A stretch of DNA of 64,000 nt from the NCBI RefSeq assembly GCF_030409315.1, contig NZ_JAUFPS010000026.1:90008-154007 (forward strand), written 5' to 3'. The notes beneath the pieces are model-generated. The model saw only the letters and a program-made list of their open reading frames with translations, did not search any database and was not told the DNA's origin. The position numbers and the translations under genes were made by a program. The stretch comes from Mucilaginibacter flavus (GTDB lineage Bacteria; Bacteroidota; Bacteroidia; Sphingobacteriales; Sphingobacteriaceae). Position 1 is the first letter of the stretch, and every line of letters begins with the position of its first letter. Of the stretch, positions 1-9,320 are shown piece by piece.

Positions 1-1100
1 GTACGCCGCTTAACGCGGTAATTGGTATGAGTAACCTGCTCATGATGGGTAATCCAAGAAACGATCAGAAAGAAAATCTCGAAATACTTAGGTTTTCAGC
101 AAATAACCTGCTTGCCGTTGTGAACGATGTACTTGATTTTAATAAGATCGAATCGGGCAAGTTAGTGTTCGAGAACATCCGCTTTAACCTGGTTGAATTA
201 ATGCATAGCATTTGCGGTGCCTCTATTTTAAAAGCTGAAGAAAAAGGGTTGATGTTTAAGCTGGATATTGACAGTACGTTAAAAAATAAAGTGCTTTTTG
301 GCGATCCTACCCGCATTACCCAAATAATTTATAACCTGGTTAGCAACGCCATAAAATTTACGGCCCACGGCAACGTGTGGGTAAGGGTAACTTGTTTTGA
401 GGACAGGCACAACACGGTTACCGTTAAGTTTTCGATAAAAGACACCGGTATAGGTATTGAGGAACATAACCTGAGCACCATATTTGAACCCTTTACCCAG
501 GAGTCATTAACCACCACCCGGCAATACGGTGGCACGGGCCTTGGCCTGGCCATTGTAAAACGCCTGCTTGATTTGCAGGGTCTGCATATGGATGTGAGTA
601 GCAAAATGGGTAAAGGATCGGAGTTTTCGTTCGCGATGGAATTCCCGGTATCAACAGAAATGTTGGCAGATAAGCCGGTTGTTGCAGCAGTAGAATCGCC
701 AACAGCAGAATCTGCCGGCCTGGCCTGTATCAGGATGCTTATTGCCGAAGATAACATGGTGAACGTTATGCTGATGAAAAAGCTGCTTTCTAAATGGAAA
801 ATTACTCCAACCATTGCCGAAAACGGTATGCGCGCGGTTGAGCTGATGCAATACGGCAATTTTGATATTATACTGATGGACCTGCAGATGCCGGTAATGA
901 ATGGACTTGACGCGGCTATGGAGATCAGGAAAATGGCCGACCCTAAAAAATCGGGTATCCCAATTATCGCGCTAACAGCGTCAGCTTTAATGGATATTAA
1001 AGAAAAGATTTACGAAGCAGGGATGAACGACTATGTATCCAAGCCATTTAAACCCGATGAACTGCTTGAAAAAATACAGCATCTTGTGCAGGTAGCTTAA
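1..1100 (+). CDS. Hybrid sensor histidine kinase/response regulator, C-terminal part (5' end outside window)
   Basis: The reading frame is open from the first base, and its first codons give TPLNAVIGM, the end of a histidine-kinase H box whose phospho-accepting His lies just before the window. Next come a HATPase domain with N box (NLVSNAIKFT), G1 (DTGIGI), F box (FEPFTQ) and G2 (GGTGLGLAI), and then a receiver domain near the end with the acceptor Asp in ILMDLQMP, a TAS motif and a conserved Lys in SKPF. The protein would autophosphorylate on His and pass the phosphate to its own receiver. Sensor domains are not visible. It ends one base before the convergent HsdR_N gene, so the two stop codons abut. 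Confidence 0.95.
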   Translation, partial: TPLNAVIGMSNLLMMGNPRNDQKENLEILRFSANNLLAVVNDVLDFNKIESGKLVFENIRFNLVELMHSICGASILKAEEKGLMFKLDIDSTLKNKVLFGDPTRITQIIYNLVSNAIKFTAHGNVWVRVTCFEDRHNTVTVKFSIKDTGIGIEEHNLSTIFEPFTQESLTTTRQYGGTGLGLAIVKRLLDLQGLHMDVSSKMGKGSEFSFAMEFPVSTEMLADKPVVAAVESPTAESAGLACIRMLIAEDNMVNVMLMKKLLSKWKITPTIAENGMRAVELMQYGNFDIILMDLQMPVMNGLDAAMEIRKMADPKKSGIPIIALTASALMDIKEKIYEAGMNDYVSKPFKPDELLEKIQHLVQVA

Positions 1101-1562
1101 TTAAACAGGCTTACTATAAACAGGCAAGTCTTCAATAAACCGGTATTCCCGTTTTTCCTGGTCAATAGTGCAATAGTAATGCTGCAAACCGTTGCTTACC
1201 GCCAATAAAGATACCTTGTGTACCATATTATACCTTGCAACCTGATCGAAGGTTTTTTGATCTATCGTTACCGAGGGCGCTTTGCACTCCACAATTAAAA
1301 TAGGCTGGCCGGCGGTATTAAACACCACAATATCCGTACGTTTTTGTAATCCGTTCAACTTAAGGCCACCCTCAAGCCTGATTAACGAGCGTGGGTAATT
1401 TTTTTGTTTGATGAGGTATTGAACAAAATGCTGCCTTACCCATTCCTCGGGCGTAAGGATGATGGTTTTTTTACGGATTTCATCAAATAATGAGAATTGC
1501 CCGTTACCATCGTCGCTTATTTTAAAAGGATAGGGAGGGAGGTTGAGGGGCTGTAAAGTCAA
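1101..1562 (-). CDS. HsdR N-terminal-domain protein (PD-(D/E)xK fold), stand-alone
   Basis: A 153-aa protein resembling the N-terminal domain of type I restriction enzyme R subunits, but without helicase or HsdM/HsdS partners. A PD-(D/E)xK core is visible as TDIVVF followed by LIVECKAP. In Bacteroidota such stand-alone proteins commonly sit next to holA, as here (divergent), so it is probably a lineage housekeeping protein rather than part of a restriction system; that role is inference. The start is a TTG at 1562, since an in-frame stop lies just upstream and there is no nearby ATG. The gene is convergent with the kinase before it. Confidence 0.8.
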   Translation of the reverse strand: MTLQPLNLPPYPFKISDDGNGQFSLFDEIRKKTIILTPEEWVRQHFVQYLIKQKNYPRSLIRLEGGLKLNGLQKRTDIVVFNTAGQPILIVECKAPSVTIDQKTFDQVARYNMVHKVSLLAVSNGLQHYYCTIDQEKREYRFIEDLPVYSKPV

Positions 1563-2027
1563 AATTCAAAATTAAAAAGTCAAAAATAGCTTCGCAATAA
1601 CGGTTGCGTTTTTCAAGTAATGTTTAAACGCTGGCTACCACTCACCCCGGCAGCGCTTCGCTGGCCGACCCTCTCTCCGGCTAAAGCCGCATAGAGGGTA
1701 ACCCCATTTTTATTTTCCAGCCCCTCTATGCGACGCAGTCGGAGAGAGGGGTAGAACGAGCGCAGCGATGTTCGGGGTGAGTCGTTCCTTGGTTAGTTTA
1801 TGTTATCCGCATCTTTCATCGGCCAGGCATATTACACTTCGCGATGCCGACATTATGATTTACGCGGCTATTACGGCCAAAAATAAGAATGATTAACGGC
1901 AAGCACGATGCAATTCATATTTTACTTTCCACATTTAAGTTAAATGGATTATTCCAGCAATGAAATTTTTAATTTTGATATCAAATTGAAAAGCCTTTTT
2001 TGACTTTTGAATTTTTAATTTTGACTT
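1563..2027. other. 465-bp intergenic region with nested inverted repeats
   Basis: The gap lies between the divergent HsdR_N and holA genes. An A+T-rich 29-30 bp sequence at 1558-1587 reappears, inverted and slightly altered, at 1996-2024, so it frames almost the whole gap. Inside is a G+C-rich imperfect palindrome (1641-1781). A 42-codon open frame at 1768-1896 is protein-like near its end but cannot be assigned. Confidence 0.6.
1641..1781. repeat. G+C-rich nested palindrome
   Basis: Outer arms CTCACCCCG (1641-1649) and CGGGGTGAG (1773-1781) are perfect complements. Within them CCCTCTCTCCG pairs with CGGAGAGAGGG, and GCATAGAGGG pairs with CCCCTCTATGC, with a short A+T-rich loop. It looks like a REP/MITE-type intergenic palindrome. 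Confidence 0.75.
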
Positions 2028-3047
2028 ATGACAGCCGCCGAGATAATTAAGGATATTAAAAGCCGAAAATACAAACCCGTGTACCTGCTGCACGGCGAAG
2101 AACCTTATTTTATCGATTTGGTGGGTAACCACATTGAGCACAACCTGCTTAGCGATGCCGAGAAGGGTTTTAACCAAACGGTAGTATACGGCAAGGATAC
2201 CGATATAATGACCGTGCTAAACGCGGCAAAACGTTACCCCATGATGGCCGATTACCAGGTGGTTATAGTGAAAGAGGCCCAGGATATGAAATGGGGCAAG
2301 GATGATGATAAAAAGGGAATAGACCCACTGCTTAGTTACCTTGAAAAGCCTTTACCAAGTACCATACTGGTGTTTTGCTACAAGTACGGCAAATTTGATA
2401 AGCGCAAAAAAACATATAAGGCTATTGATAAAAGCGGGTTGATCTTTGAATCGGCCACTTTGTATGATAGCAAGGTGCCGGCCTGGATAGAAGGTTTTAT
2501 TAGTGATAAAGGTTATAAGATAAGCACGCAGGCTTCGGCCATGTTATCTGAGTATCTGGGTAACGATCTATCTAAAATTGCCAACGAACTTGAAAAACTG
2601 ATGCTCAACGTAGCTGCCGGGCAGGAAATAAGCTTGAAACATGTGCAGGATAACATAGGCATCAGTAAGGAATATAATGTATTTGAACTGCAAACTGCAC
2701 TGGGCAAAAAGGATGCCTTTAAGGTTAACCAGATTATCAATTACTTTGAAGCCAATCCTAAAAACAACCCTATAGTACTGGTGCTGGGCAACCTTAATAA
2801 CTTTTTTAGCAAGGTGCTGGCTTATCATTATATCAAAGATAAATCGCAGCAAAACCTGGCGCGCGAGCTGGGGGTTAACCCTTACTTTGTAAAAGATTAT
2901 GAACTGGCCGGTCGCAGTTATAATTACCCCAAAACCATGCAGATCATCAGTTACCTGCGCGAGTACGATTTAAAAAGCAAGGGTGTTGACTCCACCGCTC
3001 CGCACGGCGAGCTGATGAAAGAGCTGATGTTTAAAATATTGCATTAA
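2028..3047 (+). CDS. holA: DNA polymerase III subunit delta (clamp loader)
   Basis: A 339-aa protein of normal length for HolA. The delta subunit opens the sliding clamp within the clamp-loader complex during replication. Family features include the N-terminal YLLHGEEPYFID segment, the internal region VVIVKEAQDM, and the C-terminal helical collar domain (YLREYDLKSKG near the end). HolA belongs to the AAA+ family but lacks a working Walker A, as here. The ATG at 2028 follows directly on an A+T-rich tract and is divergent from the HsdR_N gene. A terminator-like hairpin follows about 100 bp downstream. Confidence 0.93.
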   Translation: MTAAEIIKDIKSRKYKPVYLLHGEEPYFIDLVGNHIEHNLLSDAEKGFNQTVVYGKDTDIMTVLNAAKRYPMMADYQVVIVKEAQDMKWGKDDDKKGIDPLLSYLEKPLPSTILVFCYKYGKFDKRKKTYKAIDKSGLIFESATLYDSKVPAWIEGFISDKGYKISTQASAMLSEYLGNDLSKIANELEKLMLNVAAGQEISLKHVQDNIGISKEYNVFELQTALGKKDAFKVNQIINYFEANPKNNPIVLVLGNLNNFFSKVLAYHYIKDKSQQNLARELGVNPYFVKDYELAGRSYNYPKTMQIISYLREYDLKSKGVDSTAPHGELMKELMFKILH

Positions 3048-3144
3048 CGGCACAACAAGCACATTTTTGCCGCGCCGAAATAAGTAACATTTTTGTTAGG
3101 TGTATCAACTGGCTATGTACCCACGTAGCGGTATACTTTTATTT

Positions 3145-3181
3145 AAAAACCGCCTTTACGTAGTAGCATGGTGGTTTTTTG
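3145..3181 (+). terminator. Rho-independent terminator after holA
   Basis: The stem AAAACCGCC (3146-3154) pairs with GGTGGTTTT (3170-3178, one G-U pair), with a 15-base loop and a run of T after the 3' arm. It is placed about 100 bp after the holA stop. Confidence 0.65.
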
Positions 3182-3327
3182 CTGTTTTGCAGCAGCGGTA
3201 GCTGCTTATGTAAAGAACTATTTACATTGTAACAAAATTAACCTGTACTTTAATTTGCTATGTTCACTTAACGAAAGCAGCCTGCACTGTTTCCGGAGTA
3301 TGATATAAAACATAAAACTAAAAATTT

Positions 3328-3885
3328 ATGATACTTCTATTCTGCGGATTATCAGGTGCAGGTAAAACAACATTAGCCAAAAATGTTGCAACCGAATTAA
3401 CAGAGCTTGGCATCAGAACCGAGATTATTGATGGCGACGAATACCGCAGCGAGATTTGCAGGGATCTTGGCTTTAGTAAGGAAGATCGTTGCGAAAACAT
3501 CAGACGGCTGGGTTTTGTAGCCAATAGGTTTTCGGCCCATGGTATTGTTGCTATAGTGAGCGCTATAAACCCCTATGAAGAAATGCGTAGGGAACTGGCC
3601 GATAAGTACCATCATGTAAATGTGGTGCATGTTGATTGCCCCGTTAAACAGTTGGTTGAACGCGATACCAAAGGCCTTTATAAAAAAGCTTTTTTACCAG
3701 AGGGGCACCCTGATAAGCTAAAAAACCTTACCGGTATCAATGCCCGGTTTGACGTTCCCAACGCGCCAGATCTGTATATCAACACCAGCGAAAATACGGT
3801 ACAGCAAAGTACATCATCGCTGTTGTATTTTATTTTAAATAACCTGCACCCCATTGAGCAGGTCAAGCACAAAGTATCCAACTAA
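3328..3885 (+). CDS. cysC: Adenylyl-sulfate (APS) kinase
   Basis: A 185-aa P-loop kinase that phosphorylates APS at the 3' position to make PAPS, the universal sulfate donor. Visible are the Walker A GLSGAGKTT (residues 8-16), the DGDEYR substrate motif, FSKEDRCENIRRLGF, the lid segment KGLYKKA and FDVPNAPDLYI, all typical of CysC. There are no cysD/cysN sulfurylase genes or PAPS reductase in the window. The following gene is a sulfotransferase, so the product probably feeds sulfation rather than assimilation; this is inference from context. The start ATG is the first codon of the frame and immediately precedes the conserved P-loop strand. Confidence 0.92.
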   Translation: MILLFCGLSGAGKTTLAKNVATELTELGIRTEIIDGDEYRSEICRDLGFSKEDRCENIRRLGFVANRFSAHGIVAIVSAINPYEEMRRELADKYHHVNVVHVDCPVKQLVERDTKGLYKKAFLPEGHPDKLKNLTGINARFDVPNAPDLYINTSENTVQQSTSSLLYFILNNLHPIEQVKHKVSN

Positions 3886-3936
3886 AATTCATGTAAAGGG
3901 CGCATCCTGTTTTGATGTAACGCCTTATCACATTCT

Positions 3937-4764
3937 ATGCAAAAAAGAACACTTATTATAGCGGGCATGCACCGCTCTGGTACATCGCTTATTACGCAAT
4001 GGCTTACCCGTTGCGGTATGGAACTGGGCGAACGCCTTGGCGACGCAGGCACCGGCAACGTTGAAGGCCATTTTGAAGACTGCGAATTTTTAAAAATGCA
4101 CGAGGAAATCCTCGATAACCATAAGCTCCCCCGGTCGGGCTTAACGGTTGCCCACGTAGAGGATTTTACTGTTTACGAACGCGAAAAAGTTAAAAGCATT
4201 ATTAAAGTTAAGCAGCAACTATATGACCAATGGGGATGGAAAGACCCACGGACCTGTATGTTTCTTGATGTTTACCAGGAATTAATTCCCGATGCCCGTT
4301 ACATGGTTATCATCCGCGATTATCAATCGGTAATAAGTTCCTTGTTACGCCGCGACGTTAAGGTGATGGATAAACGATATGAAAACCGCAGGTTTTTCCC
4401 TAAAATGGCCTGGTTTTGGTTTAGGCGAAACCGTAAAACAACGGCGTTTTACCGCAACTATACCCAAGAGTATTTAAAAGTTTGGATATCCTATAATCAG
4501 GATATTTTAAACTGTATTAAACGGTTAAAACGCGAGGCCTTTATGGTGGTAAACTACAACATGCTCAATAAAGAGGATCTACCTGTTTTTAGGCACCTTC
4601 AAAACGAGTGGGATTTTTCTTTAAAATATTTCAAATTTAAAGATGTATTCAAAGAGAACCTTATGGGCCGTGATCTTGACATTGATCATTATATTATTGA
4701 CAGAAGGCTGGTGGTTAAGGCTCAGCAATTACAGGATGAGTTGATGGAGTATATGATAGCGTAA
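3937..4764 (+). CDS. Sulfotransferase family protein
   Basis: A 275-aa protein with the PAPS-binding 5'-PSB loop at the N-terminus (GMHRSGTSLITQWL, residues 10-23) and a 3'-PB-like segment near ARYMVIIRDYQSVISSLLRR. These are hallmarks of cytosolic sulfotransferases, which move sulfate from PAPS to hydroxyl or amine groups. It lies 51 bp after the APS kinase on the same strand, so donor supply and transfer are probably co-expressed. The acceptor (polysaccharide, lipid or small molecule) cannot be told from sequence. There is no signal peptide or membrane segment. Confidence 0.85.
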   Translation: MQKRTLIIAGMHRSGTSLITQWLTRCGMELGERLGDAGTGNVEGHFEDCEFLKMHEEILDNHKLPRSGLTVAHVEDFTVYEREKVKSIIKVKQQLYDQWGWKDPRTCMFLDVYQELIPDARYMVIIRDYQSVISSLLRRDVKVMDKRYENRRFFPKMAWFWFRRNRKTTAFYRNYTQEYLKVWISYNQDILNCIKRLKREAFMVVNYNMLNKEDLPVFRHLQNEWDFSLKYFKFKDVFKENLMGRDLDIDHYIIDRRLVVKAQQLQDELMEYMIA

Positions 4765-4802
4765 GGTATGTTATTGTTGTGGCAAAAAGCGGGGGTATGC
4801 GC

Positions 4803-4916
4803 GATTCCCCTCTTGAGAGGGGCGGAGGGGTGTGTTCATGCGTGCGGCGGTTGAACGCTGCAGAACACACCCCGCCACCGCTCTATCCGGCGCACGCCCC
4901 TCTCAAGAGGGGATTT
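4803..4916. repeat. Nested G+C-rich palindrome between convergent genes
   Basis: Outer arms GATTCCCCTCTTGAGAGGGG (4803-4822) and CCCCTCTCAAGAGGGGATTT (4897-4916) pair almost perfectly. An inner stem GGGGTGTGTTC pairs with GAACACACCCC. The same design recurs at 17159-17285, so this is a dispersed palindromic repeat. An open frame running through it is an artefact of the repeat. Confidence 0.8.
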
Positions 4917-5024
4917 AAAAACTATGGCGCTGTACATGCTGGGAACCTTACATGTAAACCTAAACGCGGGCCACAAGCGGCACGCGCAATTGAGGGTTTT
5001 TACATCCTCGGCGTTGTTACATAC

Positions 5025-7961
5025 CTATTTACTGTCTATCCACTCTTCGGCCTCTTTAACCTCATCAAAAAAACTGAAAACAATCTTTCCTCTTAAAGTT
5101 TCGATACTTTTTTGTGCCGATAACTGGCTGAATACGCTTTTTGAATGAACCCAGGCAAAGTATCTTAAGCCTGCTTTTTCCATAGCAGGGAACCATTCGG
5201 TATTACCCCAGTCGGCCGCTTCCGACCAATTGCCCAGAACATGCACGTTGCTGTTGAGTACTTTGCTTACCTGGTTTTTCTGTAGCATATCAAGCATGCG
5301 CAAGCAGCCCTGCTGTACAGTTTCCAGATTTTGGAAGCCGGTCCAGTCGGCATCAATGCGGTTATGGGTTTTATTGTAAACGAGGGTAATGGTACTGTCC
5401 TGGTAAAACTCATCGCCCCTGATAACTGGTTCAGGTTTTTCAGCCGAATGTAACAGCAGTCTGAAAAAGAAGGTGGAACCTTCGTTAGGTTTGCTTTCAA
5501 TCCAAAAGCTACCGTGATGCCGCTTTAGGATCTCGGCCGATATAAACAATCCCAGGCCCAGGCCTTCAAAGCGCATGGCGGTATTGTCAACTCTGTAATA
5601 GCGGTCAAACAGGCGCATCAGGTTTTTTTCTTCTATACCTATACCGAAATCCTGCACCGATACAATCAGGCTGTTATCTGGATGGACGATACAGTTTACA
5701 ATAACCTTATCTGCGCCGGGCGAGTATTTGATGGCGTTGCTTAGCAGGTTGTTTACCACCTGCTCCAGCCTGAAACGGTCGCCGGTATATGTCGCTTCAT
5801 CGGCTTGTTGTAAAATGATCTGGTGCGATGTGGTGGCCTGTTGGGTACTTTCAATGCTATCTTTAAGCATATCAAGAAAGTTGAAAGCCTCCATATTGTA
5901 TTCCATTTTACCCGCGTTAAAACGGGTAACATCAAGCAAATCGCTAATAAGTTTCTCTAACCGCAATACATGCGCCGCCGATTTTTGGATAAAGCCGGTT
6001 AGCTTGTGCATATCGGTAGTGCGCTGCATTAACTGGTTAAATGCCTTGATGCTGGTGAGTGGCGTTTTAAGTTCATGACTGGCGATAGACAGAAACTCAT
6101 CCTTCTTTTGCTCGTTATTTTTTTGAATTTCGATATTAGTATTGGTACCCAGCCACAGGCGAATGTGCCCGTTTTCTATCAAAGGTAAGGCCCTTGCCAG
6201 GTGCCAAACATATTGGCCGTCATGAAATTTAAGCCTAAACTCAACCATAAATTCCTTGCCGCTTTGCAAAGCGGCTTTCCATTTCTGCGCGCTCAGGTGC
6301 TGATCGTCGGGGTGAATAAATTCCTGTAGCCTACGACCAAGTATCTGATCCATGTTTTGCCCAAAATCGTCGCATACCACCTCGTTTACATAATCAAGGG
6401 TGCCATCGGGGCGGGCCGTCCACACCTGTTGGGGCATGGCATTTAGCAAAAAGCGAAAGCGCTGTTCGTTCTCTTTTTCTTTTTGGCGGGTAAGTATGGT
6501 TTCGGTAAGTTCAAAAACAAAAACCAATATGCCATCAACTGTACCATCGGCATCATAGCGGGCCTGGTAAATAAAGGTAAAATACCGGTCTTCAATAGGG
6601 CCATCCTTGGTGCGGGCCAATGGTACCAAAAGCTCTTTACCTTCAAATGTATTGCCGGTATAATAAACGCTTTTTAAAATATCGATAATGGGAGTGCCCT
6701 CCAGCTCGGGCAGGGCATCTTTAATAGGTTTGTTGAGTAATTCCCGGCCGGGGAACAACTGCTGGTAAGATGGGTTTACCAGTTCAAAAACCAAGTCGGG
6801 GCCGTCAAGCACGCAAATGCCGGTAGGTACCTGCATAAAAAAGCGTTTAAGCCTGTCGCGCTCGGCGGCGGCTTCGGCCTGGGCGTTAAAAAGTTCAATG
6901 TTGCGCAGTTCAACGCGTAACTCAAGGTCATCATTAAGCGTCAACATACTTTGTTGCGCCCGGAACAATTCTTCGTTGGTGGCGCTCAGTTCTTCATTGG
7001 CTGATTGGATTTCTTCGTTGGTAGCCTGGATTTCTTCATAGGCATTGGCCAGACCCTGATTCAATTCGGTTAATTGCTGCGCGTTTAGTTCCAGTCGTTT
7101 GCGGGCTAAAACAAGTTCCGTTATCTCGTATTTAAAACTTAAAACACCGGTAATTTTGCCGGCCTCATCGCGGATGGCCTGGTATACATAATTAAAATAA
7201 TGATCCTTAACCGGGCCTCCAATTTCATCAGCCAAAGGAATATGTATTTCGTGGCCGGCCATCGTTTCGCCGGTTTTGTAAACATGCTGCAGCATATCCC
7301 AAATCGGTTCGCCGGCTACCTCGGGCAGTGCATATAATACAGGCTTGCCCAACACTTCACGGTTAGGAAAAAGCTCGTTTTTATATTGAGGATTTATAAA
7401 TTCATAAATCAGGTCGGGCCCGGTTACAATGGCTACCTGGGCAGGTATTTCGTCAAAAAGCTTTTCCATTTGCAGGCTCAGGTTTTCGGCCCGGGCCGCG
7501 GCGGCGGTTTCTTTTTCAAGGCTTGCCTTGAGGTTGCGCTCGGCAATTACCTGCGCGGTAACATCCTCGGTATGGTGAATGATGTAACAGATCTCGCCAT
7601 CGGCATTCAAAACAGGTGTATGAGATGTGTTCCAGTAGCGCTCCTCTACATGCAGCGGATCTGTTGCCGAAGGAATGTCAAACCTCGTTACCGGTAACTG
7701 GTGCGGTTTGCGGGTTTTTAAAACTGTATCCAATGAGTGTGAAATACCACCCTCCTCGTGACTCCAATCGGGTATTTTAGGAAACACTTCAAACAGGTAA
7801 TGTTCAATTAGTTGGGCACGGGTTTTACCGGTAAGCTGTAAATAAGCATTACTTGCCGTAAGCATATAAAGCTCCGGCGAAAGAATAAGATAAGGCTGCG
7901 GCATTGTTTCAAATACCCGCAACATTTCTGGCGGTAAAGCAGAACTATGTTTTAGAGCCAT
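5025..7961 (-). CDS. Multi-PAS sensor histidine kinase with C-terminal STAS-like domain
   Basis: A 978-aa cytoplasmic kinase with no membrane segments. It has about four PAS folds (roughly residues 15-130, 165-285, 370-490 and 500-620). A coiled linker around 295-350 carries repeated NEE(I/L) motifs. HisKA follows with the phospho-His in SHELKTPLTS near residue 629, and then HATPase with NNLLSNAIKYSP, DFGIGI and GLGLGL. The last ~125 residues form a separate domain with WSEAADWGNTEWFP and FAWVHS. This domain occurs as a stand-alone STAS/SpoIIAA-like protein in Cytophagia and Sphingobacteria, and its fusion here is unusual. No response regulator gene is adjacent. The ATG at 7961 begins the first PAS domain directly. 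Confidence 0.92.
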   Translation of the reverse strand: MALKHSSALPPEMLRVFETMPQPYLILSPELYMLTASNAYLQLTGKTRAQLIEHYLFEVFPKIPDWSHEEGGISHSLDTVLKTRKPHQLPVTRFDIPSATDPLHVEERYWNTSHTPVLNADGEICYIIHHTEDVTAQVIAERNLKASLEKETAAAARAENLSLQMEKLFDEIPAQVAIVTGPDLIYEFINPQYKNELFPNREVLGKPVLYALPEVAGEPIWDMLQHVYKTGETMAGHEIHIPLADEIGGPVKDHYFNYVYQAIRDEAGKITGVLSFKYEITELVLARKRLELNAQQLTELNQGLANAYEEIQATNEEIQSANEELSATNEELFRAQQSMLTLNDDLELRVELRNIELFNAQAEAAAERDRLKRFFMQVPTGICVLDGPDLVFELVNPSYQQLFPGRELLNKPIKDALPELEGTPIIDILKSVYYTGNTFEGKELLVPLARTKDGPIEDRYFTFIYQARYDADGTVDGILVFVFELTETILTRQKEKENEQRFRFLLNAMPQQVWTARPDGTLDYVNEVVCDDFGQNMDQILGRRLQEFIHPDDQHLSAQKWKAALQSGKEFMVEFRLKFHDGQYVWHLARALPLIENGHIRLWLGTNTNIEIQKNNEQKKDEFLSIASHELKTPLTSIKAFNQLMQRTTDMHKLTGFIQKSAAHVLRLEKLISDLLDVTRFNAGKMEYNMEAFNFLDMLKDSIESTQQATTSHQIILQQADEATYTGDRFRLEQVVNNLLSNAIKYSPGADKVIVNCIVHPDNSLIVSVQDFGIGIEEKNLMRLFDRYYRVDNTAMRFEGLGLGLFISAEILKRHHGSFWIESKPNEGSTFFFRLLLHSAEKPEPVIRGDEFYQDSTITLVYNKTHNRIDADWTGFQNLETVQQGCLRMLDMLQKNQVSKVLNSNVHVLGNWSEAADWGNTEWFPAMEKAGLRYFAWVHSKSVFSQLSAQKSIETLRGKIVFSFFDEVKEAEEWIDSK

Positions 7962-8443
7962 TTATAGCTATAAGAAAGATGTACACAAGAATACTAAACG
8001 AGTGGCAATTATTAAAATGCGATTACGGGGAAATTGTTTTTGTTAGTAGCAAGTAGTTAGTATCAAGTATCAAGATTTTTTGATGTGCGGATGATTTTGT
8101 CTGGACCATGATTAAACAGATTTATCTGGTTTTTTGGATTTTGATTTGCATGCGGTTAAAAAACAATCCTGTTAATCCTTTAATCTGAAGAATCCCGGTT
8201 CGGACAGTATTCTGAAAATCCTCAAATTCTGAAAATTCTGATTCAGACAAAATTGCGTTAGGGATAAAAGCGGATACTGGCCCGTGCCTAAGGCCGTGTG
8301 CGCGTATGAGCGGTTAGCCCGGCCCGCAGGGAACGCCATGAGTTATTAGTCCGCCTCTTAAATCGATATAAATTTTATAAATTTATGCCAACCTAAACGT
8401 CCTGTATATTCTGATACATGGGAATGCTAATGGTTGTTTATAA
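7962..8443. other. 482-bp intergenic region with degenerate repeats
   Basis: No gene is seen. The stretch 8100-8270 holds repeated, decayed phrases such as AAATCCTGTTAATCC and ATTCTGAAAATCCTC/AAATTCTGAAAATTCTGA, which look like a worn short repeat of the kind scattered in Bacteroidota intergenic DNA. It separates divergent genes, so promoters for both must lie here, but no clear TAnnTTTG box stands out. Confidence 0.5.
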
Positions 8444-9202
8444 ATGGGACTATTTGATTTTTTTAAAAAGAAGCCGGGCATTGTAGTACAATCTGTACCG
8501 CCGGAAGTTGCGCAACCCATCAATCGTAATCTTTATTTAATGGAGACTTTTAAACTCCGCCTCATTGAAATGGGCTACAAGGTTGATTGGCATACGCAAT
8601 ACCTGGCCATTATTGTAAATGACGAATTGGAAATTGCTGTGGTGATAAATGATATCCCTAATAACCATCCCAGTTTATTACAGTTAACTGTGCGGGCAAG
8701 CCACCCGAGATATTTTTCAGGCGGTATTCTGGAAAGCCTGATGGGGGTGGGACTTACCTTTGAAGAACAAATAAAATCCGGTTTAGACAATTATATTAAC
8801 TCTGTATTTTTAACCATAATTGATAGTTTTTCTGAAAGCCATAATCCTGCATTTGATTTTATGGTAAACACCAATGGAAGTGATGTGTTGTGGCATCCTA
8901 AGATGGGCAGGTTGCTATCGCAGGGAAAATGGAGCGAAGAACCACAAAACGAGCCTTTGTTTGAAAGTATAAAGCACCTGATTCCCGGTAAGCTCACTTC
9001 AAATAAGATAAACTGGCTCAAAATCTATTTGTCCAAACAAAAAAATGAAATTTTTATTGGGGAGTGTACTTTTAACAACCAACCCTGGGATGAGGGCCTT
9101 AGCCTACTTTCGGAATATGCAAATAGTTGGGAAATAGAAGGCAATTTTAAAGGGATAAAACAATTTATGATGTTTAGGCGATGCGATAAATATGATGGGT
9201 AA
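8444..9202 (+). CDS. Uncharacterised protein, DUF6348-like
   Basis: A 252-aa soluble protein with no signal peptide. The N-terminus begins GLFDFFKKK and the body reads like the DUF6348 family: a paired alpha/beta layout with YKVDWHTQYLAIIV, ELEIAVVI and a C-terminal EGNFKGIKQFMMFR. The family has no established function, and some relatives lie near polymorphic toxins, so an immunity-type role is possible but not shown here. The family assignment is from memory of its pattern and is moderate. The gene stands alone between divergent and tandem neighbours. Confidence 0.65.
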   Translation: MGLFDFFKKKPGIVVQSVPPEVAQPINRNLYLMETFKLRLIEMGYKVDWHTQYLAIIVNDELEIAVVINDIPNNHPSLLQLTVRASHPRYFSGGILESLMGVGLTFEEQIKSGLDNYINSVFLTIIDSFSESHNPAFDFMVNTNGSDVLWHPKMGRLLSQGKWSEEPQNEPLFESIKHLIPGKLTSNKINWLKIYLSKQKNEIFIGECTFNNQPWDEGLSLLSEYANSWEIEGNFKGIKQFMMFRRCDKYDG

Positions 9203-9320
9203 ATAAAGCTATGCTGATGGTAGACCTTATCTGAAGAGTTTTACGTCAACAATGAAAGTTAATTATTGGTACCGCAACAAGTGGGGACAATTACATTTTA
9301 CCGCTGGAAAAGTATAGACT

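Noticed and set aside
1101-1562. Type I restriction-modification system
   Set aside because: Only an isolated HsdR_N-like protein exists. No helicase, methylase or specificity subunit is near, and the position beside holA is a normal one in the phylum.
1768-1896. 42-codon frame ending in a protein-like stretch (RHITLRDADIMIYAAI)
   Set aside because: It starts inside a palindrome and no family fits. It may be the remains of a gene, but the support is too weak.
4779-5096. 105-codon frame on the plus strand
   Set aside because: It runs through a palindromic repeat and into the end of the minus-strand kinase gene, so it is an artefact of the repeat.
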